Source of the DNA: Clostridia bacterium
Lineage (GTDB): Bacteria > Bacillota > Clostridia > Oscillospirales > CAG-382
Assembly (NCBI GenBank): GCA_017466805.1
Contig: JAFTTN010000092.1
Coordinates: 1-37,814, forward strand
Length of the DNA: 37,814 nt
Direction of reading: 5' to 3'
Under the pieces are notes generated by a model. The model saw only the letters and a list, made by a program, of their open reading frames with translations, was not told where the DNA came from and did no database searches. Below are positions 1 to 6,778 of this stretch, piece by piece. Positions within the stretch are counted from its first letter, which is position 1; each line of letters starts with the position of its first letter. The translations under genes were made by a program, and so were the position numbers.

Positions 1-1861
1 GATCGGGATCGGTACCGCCCGATTCATTTGCGATCCTTATATACGCAGAATCCCAAGCACCCTCGACAACTGCCATTCCGTGCCCTAAAACAGGAAACAG
101 ACTGTTGGTGGTGATACAGGAATCGCCGTTTTTCTCTCTTATAGAAAACTCGCCTGCATATATTTCGAAATTTCCGCCGAATTCGTCTTCGGGGTTGTAT
201 ATTTCGATAATCGAATATTCACCTGCAATCGCTTCGATTGTAACGATACCGCCGTTCTGGTAATAGCCGGTTGCACCTATACCGTACATTGAGGCACTAC
301 CAGAAATATTAATATTGCCGCCGTTGACTTCGATAATACCCTCGCCATCATCCGTTGCGGAAGCCTCGAGATAGCGTGCAAACAAATTGCCGCTGTTAAC
401 GGTAATCGTGGCATCCTTATCGTAATCAAGACAGTAAATCGATAACGAACATTCGGAATAGATATTCAAGCTGCAGCTTTCCATAGTAAAAGTTATATCG
501 TCGGTTGCATAGTCGCCCAACAAGAGAACACCTGAATAACTCTCATCGTTGCCAATATCAAGGCTGCCGTCGCCTTCAACAGTTAAAGAACCGTAGATTG
601 CGATAGCGTAATCGTATTGCTCGGGCGTAATTGAGTTTTCGCCCTTTAATACGAGCTCAAGATTATTCGTAGAGTAAATACAAGCATTTTCGCCTTCAAA
701 ATGTCCGCTTCTGCCCCAAGTGAAATTAACCGATTCGGATACCTCGAAGTCGTTTAGCTCGAGCACACCGACACCATAGCCGTTTACGGTATAATAGGCG
801 TAGCCGTCCGTCGACGGCTTTTCGGTCGTAGTTCTATATCCGTCCGTTTCGAGATAATCGCCGTCGTAAAGATACACACCGCCGACTACAACGTATGTAC
901 GCGGATATGCAACGTACACATTATCTGTGACGGTACCAAAATCGACATACATCGTTTTTAGGTCGACCTTAGTCATAGACGACCTGATGCTGTTGCCCGC
1001 CACCGCGGTTACGATAATATCGATATAAGACTCAGTAAGGTTGACCTCACCGCTCTGTGCATAAAGACCGCAATCGACGACATAACAAATATAGCTTCCG
1101 CCTTCAAAGCGAATGTCCTCGGCGTAGATGCCGTAATCACAACCGCTCACCATAACGTCGGCAACGTCTGAGGAAAACTGGCGTTTTTCGCCATCAGGCG
1201 CGGCAATCGCAATACCGCTCTGTGCGTTATCGCCGTTAATCGTAAGCGAGCCGCTGTAAAGCTGAACGAACGCTCCCATTTCCTCGGAGCCTACCGCCAA
1301 CCCGATACCGCCTTTGGTATTTATCGTGACATCGACGTTATTCTGCGTGTAACGCGGGTTGTAATCGCTATTGGCGTCATCCATAAGCATAATGCCGAAG
1401 GAAGCATCGATTTTAATCGCGGCAGTATTATCCGAGAAATCAATCGTGACGTTTTCGACACTAAGATAGCCCTCGCAATATATGCCCACACCGTTATCGG
1501 TGGTGCAAACGATGCTGTTTTCGCCGCTCAATTTAAGTTGTACGTTTTTTACACGGATAGCAGCGGGGCGCTTCCCCGCTTCGTTATATCCGGGACCGTT
1601 ATATTCGTAATTGTGCAAAAGCAATCTGCCTCCACCAAAGTACGCAAAGCCTTCGTTTTCGAGTTCATCATAAGTATAATCCCGAAGAACATCCGACAAC
1701 TGCTTCGGCTCGGTTTCGCCCGAGAAAAGCAAATAGTCACTTTCGAGCTCTACGTTGCCGATGTAAACGCTGCTTGAAGCCGCAGAAGAAACGAGCGTGA
1801 ATACAGGTATCGAAGAAAATACCATTATCAAGCACAAAACAAAAGACAGAATTTTTTTCAT
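1..1861 (-). CDS. Secreted beta-helix/carbohydrate-binding-like repeat protein, partial
   Basis: An open frame runs without a stop from an ATG at 1861 to the window edge, giving 620 codons; the C-terminus lies outside. The first 27 or so residues form a Sec signal peptide (MKKILSFVLCLIMVFSS, then a small-residue region ending SSAAS). The mature part has many short strand-like units with Asn/Gly turns, such as LTINGD, LTVEGDG and IEVNGGNINISG. This resembles DUF4353-like 'carbohydrate-binding domain' and parallel beta-helix proteins of gut Clostridia. There is no lipobox. A modest ribosome site (AGAGGT) lies about 7 bases upstream. It is separated from the operon upstream on the same strand by the terminator at 2057-2098, so it is probably its own unit. 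The role is not known; surface or extracellular binding is an inference from the fold type. Confidence 0.75.
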   Translation of the reverse strand, partial: MKKILSFVLCLIMVFSSIPVFTLVSSAASSSVYIGNVELESDYLLFSGETEPKQLSDVLRDYTYDELENEGFAYFGGGRLLLHNYEYNGPGYNEAGKRPAAIRVKNVQLKLSGENSIVCTTDNGVGIYCEGYLSVENVTIDFSDNTAAIKIDASFGIMLMDDANSDYNPRYTQNNVDVTINTKGGIGLAVGSEEMGAFVQLYSGSLTINGDNAQSGIAIAAPDGEKRQFSSDVADVMVSGCDYGIYAEDIRFEGGSYICYVVDCGLYAQSGEVNLTESYIDIIVTAVAGNSIRSSMTKVDLKTMYVDFGTVTDNVYVAYPRTYVVVGGVYLYDGDYLETDGYRTTTEKPSTDGYAYYTVNGYGVGVLELNDFEVSESVNFTWGRSGHFEGENACIYSTNNLELVLKGENSITPEQYDYAIAIYGSLTVEGDGSLDIGNDESYSGVLLLGDYATDDITFTMESCSLNIYSECSLSIYCLDYDKDATITVNSGNLFARYLEASATDDGEGIIEVNGGNINISGSASMYGIGATGYYQNGGIVTIEAIAGEYSIIEIYNPEDEFGGNFEIYAGEFSIREKNGDSCITTNSLFPVLGHGMAVVEGAWDSAYIRIANESGGTDPD

Positions 1862-1911
1862 AGCTTTACCTCTGCTAAATACATAATAACCTATTACTAT
1901 ACAAGTCTTGG

Positions 1912-1917
1912 ATTATA
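1912..1917 (-). promoter_or_regulatory. Possible -10 box for the partial secreted protein
   Basis: On the minus strand this is a perfect TATAAT about 50 bases upstream of the ATG at 1861. The hexamer 17 bases further upstream (1935-1940) is ATTTTC, a poor -35, so the assignment rests mainly on the -10 and on the position just after a strong hairpin. Confidence 0.35.
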
Positions 1918-1942
1918 TAATAACGCATTAAAGCGAAAATGT

Positions 1943-1977
1943 CCCCACACTTTCGAAGAAAAAAGTGTGGGGTTTTT
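1943..1977 (+). terminator. Strong hairpin followed by T5 (terminator-like in plus orientation)
   Basis: Eleven-base arms (CCCCACACTTT and AAAGTGTGGGG) enclose a short loop and are followed by TTTTT on the plus strand. No plus-strand gene ends here. It may block antisense transcription, or act as a structural boundary just upstream of the minus-strand promoter at 1912. Confidence 0.5.
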
Positions 1978-2056
1978 ATGTTTTATTACAAGAACCAGGT
2001 ATAAGTCACGAATATTATGGGATTATTATTGTGTTTTTGTATTTAAAGTTATGCAG

Positions 2057-2098
2057 AAAAAACGCGAGAGAACCACTTGTTCAAAAGCGGTTCTCTCG
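2057..2098 (-). terminator. Rho-independent terminator of the large minus-strand operon
   Basis: A 10-base-pair stem (CGAGAGAACC with GGTTCTCTCG, 2065-2074 and 2089-2098) is followed on the minus strand by a run of six T. It begins about 25 bases after the stop codon of the dockerin gene and is the only convincing terminator seen downstream of 25141 on this strand. Confidence 0.8.
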
Positions 2099-2123
2099 TA
2101 TTCTTGCTTTTATTATTTTGTAA

Positions 2124-3179
2124 TTAACCAATCACGAACGTGCCGAAGTAGTGGCGCGCGATAAGAACGTAATCGTACTGGTCTACGGTTCCGTCATCGT
2201 TTACGTCTGCACGGATTTCTTCTTCGGAAGTAAGAATACGTGTTTCGAAGTAGTGACGTTTTACAAGGATATAATCGTATTGGTTAATATCGCCGTCGTT
2301 ATTAACGTCGCCCAAGCCGTTGCTTTCGCCAAGATAATAGCAAGCATACATCCAAGCGTCATCGAGCTCGCCGCCTACCCAGCCGTCTGCGCCATACCAG
2401 CTATTGCTCTTGCCCATTTCCTGATAAATTTTTATAATATCTGCGGTAAGAGGGTAGAAGCCTTCATCGGAGCAGTTGAAATATTCTTCGAACGCGGCGT
2501 TAAAATCGATTTTCGCTACAGCTTCGCCGTCCTCGTAAATTACGGCAACGAGCTGTCCGTAGCCATATGCATCTGCAAGCGACATCATAGAATCGGCAAG
2601 ATTTGCGTAAAGGATAGGACCTTCGGCGGAATCGAGATGATAATATCCGTCTTCGCCGAGCACTGCGGTATTTTCGATTTCATCGAAGGTATCGACGTAC
2701 TGCAAAGCGTTTTTATTGCCATCGAAGGTGAATGCTTCGGGGGTTACGGTGTTAACGTACGGGGTGCGGGGAATCGTTACGATAACAAGCTCCTCCCACT
2801 TTATATTTACCGAAACGCTTGCACTGTTGCTATCGATTGCAAACCAAATCGATTGGCCTACACCGGTGCATTCCCAGCTAAAGCTGTTTTCGGCAACCGT
2901 TTCTGCAGAGGGCTCGGTTGTAATCCACATACCGTTATTACTTACCAAAGCAATAGCCGCATCGGTTACGGTAAAGGTATATTTACCTATTTCTTCGGGA
3001 ACGAAATCATATACGGTATATTCGTATTCGCTGTTGATTTCAAGTGAATTATCGCCTACCGCAACGTTTGCGGATTCGATTAAAATATAGTTTTCGCCCT
3101 CTGCGGACACGCCGACGGAAAGCAAGAGCATTAACGCCGCAAGCACGAGCGGAAACGCTTTTTTGAGAATTTTCTTCAT
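2124..3179 (-). CDS. Secreted protein: beta-sandwich region, shared unknown domain, C-terminal dockerin
   Basis: A 351-residue exported protein. Residues 1-26 are a signal peptide ending GVSAEG, with no lipobox. Residues about 30-135 look like an all-beta domain (GKYTFTVTD core), also seen in the neighbour at 5508. Residues about 178-285 hold an unrecognised domain containing YYHLDSAEGPILYANL and ending WMYACYYLGE; copies occur in the proteins at 5508 and 6779. Residues 289-346 form a type I dockerin with two EF-hand-like calcium loops: D291, N293, D295, D297, D302 and D325, N327, D329, D336. Both loops carry QYDY where cellulosomal dockerins have their cohesin-recognition residues. Start chosen from AAAGGAG upstream of the ATG. 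Last gene of the operon, 14 bases behind its neighbour. Docking to a cohesin-bearing surface protein is inferred from the family; no cohesin is visible in the window. Confidence 0.85.
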   Translation of the reverse strand: MKKILKKAFPLVLAALMLLLSVGVSAEGENYILIESANVAVGDNSLEINSEYEYTVYDFVPEEIGKYTFTVTDAAIALVSNNGMWITTEPSAETVAENSFSWECTGVGQSIWFAIDSNSASVSVNIKWEELVIVTIPRTPYVNTVTPEAFTFDGNKNALQYVDTFDEIENTAVLGEDGYYHLDSAEGPILYANLADSMMSLADAYGYGQLVAVIYEDGEAVAKIDFNAAFEEYFNCSDEGFYPLTADIIKIYQEMGKSNSWYGADGWVGGELDDAWMYACYYLGESNGLGDVNNDGDINQYDYILVKRHYFETRILTSEEEIRADVNDDGTVDQYDYVLIARHYFGTFVIG

Positions 3180-3193
3180 TATATTATACTCCT

Positions 3194-4171
3194 TTATGCG
3201 TAAACTGCATTCCAGGTTATATCGACCGCAGGAATATTATTGCGCTTATCGCGCTGTGCACCTACAACGATTATTAGCTCGTCGCCTGCCTTTACCTCGA
3301 TTTCGACGTATTCGGCTTCGGTTTCCTCGCTCGTGCGGTTAGCAGATGTGGAATTGTTCGTTACCGAAAGCAAACTTGCAACCGACGCAGTCATATAGAA
3401 GCGAAGAGTGCCGTCCTTTTCGGCGATATACTTAAAGTGGTAGCCGGTTTCGTTACCTGCGGGGATAGATACCGAGTTATCGTCGGAAATATTCTCGACA
3501 GACTTGGGGTTTGCCATAGTTCCTTCGGGATTTTCGAACTGAAGAAGGAAGGCTTCATCGCTTTCGCCCTCGTTACAGATTTCGAAAAGTATCGCATCGC
3601 TTGCAAGCGCATATGCGATTTTTACCACTACCTTGCCCTTCTTTGCGATATATGGAATGCCTTCGTATTCAACCGATACGTTTTCGTTTTCGATTGTAAG
3701 AATCGTACCGCCGACGCGATAGATAGCGTAGTACTGCGATTCGCCCGCAGGGATATTATAAGTAGTTACGGTTTTATCCTCGGCAGGAATCATAAGAAAG
3801 GGATCGTTTTTCGTACCGGTGCCGAGAATTTCGGGTTCGATAGTCGTATCCGCTTCGGAGGATTCCTCTTCGGGAACCGAAGATTCATCGTTCGCCTCGG
3901 AGCTTTCGGTATTGGATTCGATTTCCGATTCGGTTAACGAGCTATCCTCGCTCGAGGTATCGGCAGAGGAGGCGTTTTCGTATACTGCGGCAGAGCTTTC
4001 GCTATTTGAAACGGCTTCGCTTACCGAAGCAGAGCTATTGGTTTCTGCAGCAGAAGAGCTTTGTTCGGTTTCGCCGCAGCCCGCAAGCGCAAGCGCAAAA
4101 AGCGAAACGAGCAAAACGAACGCAACCGAAGTTTTGAACAGATGCGAGGTCTTTTTATTAATACCTGCCAT
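3194..4171 (-). CDS. Lipoprotein with Ser/Glu-rich linker and C-terminal beta domains
   Basis: A 325-residue predicted lipoprotein of unrecognised family. The signal peptide ends LALAGC, with the lipidated Cys at 32. Residues about 35-115 are a low-complexity Ser/Glu/Ala linker of the kind that spans the cell wall in Bacillota lipoproteins. Residues about 118-325 look all-beta, in two similar halves (TTYNIPAGESQYYAIYRV and VSIPAGNETGYHFKYIA), suggesting a duplicated pre-peptidase-C-like or jelly-roll sandwich. I start at the ATG at 4171 rather than the upstream in-frame TTG at 4189, because AAAGGGTG sits 6 bases before this ATG. The start touches the stop of the preceding gene, so translation is probably coupled. 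A role in binding extracellular ligands is only an inference from location. Confidence 0.75.
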   Translation of the reverse strand: MAGINKKTSHLFKTSVAFVLLVSLFALALAGCGETEQSSSAAETNSSASVSEAVSNSESSAAVYENASSADTSSEDSSLTESEIESNTESSEANDESSVPEEESSEADTTIEPEILGTGTKNDPFLMIPAEDKTVTTYNIPAGESQYYAIYRVGGTILTIENENVSVEYEGIPYIAKKGKVVVKIAYALASDAILFEICNEGESDEAFLLQFENPEGTMANPKSVENISDDNSVSIPAGNETGYHFKYIAEKDGTLRFYMTASVASLLSVTNNSTSANRTSEETEAEYVEIEVKAGDELIIVVGAQRDKRNNIPAVDITWNAVYA

Positions 4172-4172
4172 A

Positions 4173-4595
4173 TTATTCACCCTTTGCAAGCGTTACTGTG
4201 TATTCGGTAATTCCGCTTTCGAGATAAATTTCGGCATCGCCGCTGTAGCTGTAGCCTTCGGGACAGGAGAGCACCGAAAGCTTATACCCATCGGTAATTT
4301 CCACAGGGAAGGTTGCAACACCGTCTTCGCCGGTTTTTGCGGGGATGCAGGTATCCTTGCAAAGCTGAATCATAACGCCCGAAACGGCGTTGCCATCGGC
4401 ATCTGTCACGAGCACCTTGAAGCTTGCGGTTACGGTAGATTCTTCTTTGCTTTCGGCTTCGCTTTGGATATTGCTTATATCTTGGCTGGTTTCGGTCTTG
4501 CTGCTTTCTGCAGCCGAGGTATCGCTTCCCTCTCCGCAGGCGCAAAGGCAGAACAAGGCGGTAACCAAAAGCATTACTGCAATTATTCTTTTCAT
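4173..4595 (-). CDS. Small lipoprotein with a prealbumin/SpaA-like beta domain
   Basis: A 140-residue lipoprotein. The signal peptide ends LCAC, with lipidated Cys 20. A Ser/Glu linker (about 23-52) leads to one beta-rich domain (about 53-138) beginning FKVLVTDADGNAVSGVMIQL. That pattern is typical of prealbumin-like, SpaA-like or carboxypeptidase-regulatory-like domains. A related domain opens the neighbours at 4616, 5508 and 6779, where it is fused to other modules; this gene carries it alone. AAGGATG lies upstream of the ATG. It sits between a thioredoxin-domain lipoprotein and another lipoprotein with 20- and 1-base spacings, so it is co-transcribed. The ligand is unknown. Confidence 0.7.
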   Translation of the reverse strand: MKRIIAVMLLVTALFCLCACGEGSDTSAAESSKTETSQDISNIQSEAESKEESTVTASFKVLVTDADGNAVSGVMIQLCKDTCIPAKTGEDGVATFPVEITDGYKLSVLSCPEGYSYSGDAEIYLESGITEYTVTLAKGE

Positions 4596-4615
4596 ATTAT
4601 TACATCCTTTTTATA

Positions 4616-5518
4616 TTATTGTATTTCGCTTATATTTTTAATCGGCTTTTGAATATAATCATCGGCGGTAAAATAAGCGAAAAGCTTTTCGAAAACCTCT
4701 TTTTCGGTTATAGCACCGGTGTGCATAAACACGACCATTCCGTAGCGGTCTATTATAACGGTTGTCGGATATCCCGCAAGCCCTTTTATCGCCGTTTGCC
4801 ATTCGGCATCCACAGACGCCATCGGGAAGGTTAGCGACATCGATTCGGCATATTTCTCAACGCCTTGCTGATTACTGTCGAGCGGATTAAGGGCAAGAAT
4901 TTCGAGCTTATCTTTAAAGCCGTTATAGGCTTCCTGCATATACGGAAATTCCATTTTGCAGGGACCGCAGTTTTCGAACCAGAAATTTAACACCAACGCC
5001 TTTTTGGTTTTTAATATCTCGCTCGCTTTATGCGTTGCTCCGCTTGAATCGGTTATTTCGAAATCGAACGCAACATCGCCAAGACCAAGCATTGCGTCTT
5101 TTACAGGTCCTTCGATCAGCTCGGTTTTAACGGCAAATTCATTATCCTTCGATTTGATCGAATAATACGACTCGGGTACGTATCCGCCCAAGCTCGAAAA
5201 GCCTTTGAGCTCGGCAATATAATTATCCGATTGCTTTGCCGAGAATCTGTAAAAGCCTTCGCTGTCGGTTATGCCGTTTGCAACAAGATTTTTCGCTTCG
5301 GTATTATCGTACACCGAAACGTATATATGCTCGAGCGGCATTCCTCCGGCAGTTACTACCCTTATTATATACTGTTGCTTTGGTCCTTCGGTTTCGGTCG
5401 TTTCCTTACCGCTAAAAAGGCTTCGCAAGAAGCTGTTGCAGGAGGAAAGCGAGAGCAGCGCACACAGTGCGAGAAATACGAGTGCAATTCTTTTTAGCTT
5501 CATAGTTTTATTCAACAT
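4616..5518 (-). CDS. TlpA-like thioredoxin-domain lipoprotein (CGPC)
   Basis: A 300-residue membrane-anchored extracellular thiol-disulfide oxidoreductase candidate. The signal peptide ends LSSC, with lipidated Cys 27. Residues about 46-135 form a prealbumin-like domain (VVTAGGMPLEHIYVSVYD). Residues about 142-285 form a TlpA/ResA/AhpC-TSA-type thioredoxin fold with the active site CGPC (C184, C187) after VLNFWFEN, and the cis-proline loop GYPTTVIIDRYG (P251). In this family the CXXC pair reduces or exchanges disulfides outside the membrane; the partner cannot be read from sequence. The start is ambiguous: ATG at 5518 or the second ATG at 5503, neither with a clear ribosome site. The start overlaps the end of the upstream gene by 11 bases, suggesting coupling. 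Likely electron source: the thioredoxin-tailed polyferredoxin at 26088 (inference). Confidence 0.88.
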   Translation of the reverse strand: MLNKTMKLKRIALVFLALCALLSLSSCNSFLRSLFSGKETTETEGPKQQYIIRVVTAGGMPLEHIYVSVYDNTEAKNLVANGITDSEGFYRFSAKQSDNYIAELKGFSSLGGYVPESYYSIKSKDNEFAVKTELIEGPVKDAMLGLGDVAFDFEITDSSGATHKASEILKTKKALVLNFWFENCGPCKMEFPYMQEAYNGFKDKLEILALNPLDSNQQGVEKYAESMSLTFPMASVDAEWQTAIKGLAGYPTTVIIDRYGMVVFMHTGAITEKEVFEKLFAYFTADDYIQKPIKNISEIQ

Positions 5519-6751
5519 AGCAGCACATTAAAAGCCAAGCAAGCTCGGGGTTTATCGAAAGGTCGTTATTGCCGTTTGCATCCTTGAACAAATAGCCGTT
5601 GCTTGCGGAATCCCACCAGCCGACGTATTCGCCGCGATTGGTTACGATATGCTTTAAATCCTCGGTAAGAGGATATACGCCCTCGATTGCATCGACGTAT
5701 TCGATATATTCAAGCAGACATTCGGAATAGCTTACTTTTTCGGAAAATTCACCGTTTTCATCGTAGAAATAGCGGCTTACGCCCGAACGGTCGAGTATGG
5801 TTTTGAAGCAGGCGATATAATCGCAATCCTCGGCAAGACGCATTAAAACGAGCGGACCTTCGGCAGAGCCGAGGTGATAAAAGCCGTCTTGCTCGTTAAG
5901 CACGAGGGTATAGGCATCCGTTGCGGCGGTTAAATCGAATTCCTTTATAACCGCGTCTTCGGGAAGATTATATTCCGAAAGCTCAACCGTCTTTTTATAA
6001 ATAGTCCAAGGCTCGTCCTCGATAGTGCGGTCGGGCTCGCCAAGACGGTTAATGCAAAGCACGCAATCGTTTTTATCGGTTGCATCGATACCTATAACGT
6101 AGGTAGAGGTGCCGGTATCGCCGGTACCGATCATTGAAGCGCTGACCGAAACAGTAAAGCTTTTGCCGTTCATTTCCGCAATATTTTCGCTTTGTACAAA
6201 ATGCGGCGCGCCGTAATATCCGATCGTTGCATTCACGTTATCGTAAACGGTAAATTCGTATTTACCCGGTTCTGTGGGGCTGAAAAGGAAATAGCTTCTT
6301 GCGTTTTCGGTTAGTTTTACATAAGTACAGCCTGCGGTTACGGCATATGCATCGAATTGGTTTGCGCTTACAAATAGTTTAACAGCATTTTCACCGACCG
6401 TTTTCGAGAGCAATACAGTGACTTCGTTATTTGCGGCGGTGAGCTTAATGTTTTTATCGTAATGATAAGTAACCGTCGAGTTGGTAAATCCGAGCTCGAT
6501 AGTATATTCCCCGCTTGCCAAGGTTTTGCTTGCAACGCCGTTTTCATCGCAAAGCTGCATTGCTACCTGCTGACCGTTTTGCATAAACTTTACGACAGTG
6601 CCGCTTTCACAGGGGGCACCCAACGCATCGGCAACGGTGACCTTATAGGTTATTTCGGAGGGTGCGGTGACCTTATCACCGCATCCGCCGAGCACTGCGG
6701 AGGCGCACAAAAGTGCCGCCGCAAGAAGTGTGTATAATATTCTTTTTGCAT
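5508..6751 (-). pseudogene. Lipoprotein gene with an apparent 1-base frameshift at codons 2-4
   Basis: The long frame encodes a lipoprotein of about 413 residues: signal peptide ending LGGCGD, a prealbumin-like domain, an all-beta domain related to the one in the dockerin protein (GKYEFTVYD), and a copy of the shared unknown domain (FYHLGSAEGPLVLMRL to WLLMCCYVE) that ends the protein. No sound start exists in this frame. The strong ribosome site GAAGGAAGG (6760-6768) points 8 bases on to an ATG at 6751, but that ATG is one base out of frame, in ATGCAAAAAGAATA. One more A in the five-A run (6743-6747) would give MQKRILYTLLAAALLCASA, a textbook lipoprotein start. The only in-frame upstream start is a TTG at 6821 inside the previous gene with no ribosome site. 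So this is a sequencing/assembly error, a recent inactivating mutation, or slippage. The rest of the frame is intact, which favours error, slippage or a recent event. Confidence 0.65.
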
Positions 6752-6759
6752 TATCGTTA

Positions 6760-6768
6760 CCTTCCTTC
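6760..6768 (-). promoter_or_regulatory. Ribosome binding site that locates the 5508-6751 start
   Basis: GAAGGAAGG on the minus strand, 8 bases before the ATG at 6751. It is the evidence that translation should begin at 6751 and hence that the downstream frame is broken by one base. Confidence 0.7.
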
Positions 6769-6778
6769 GCCGCAACAA

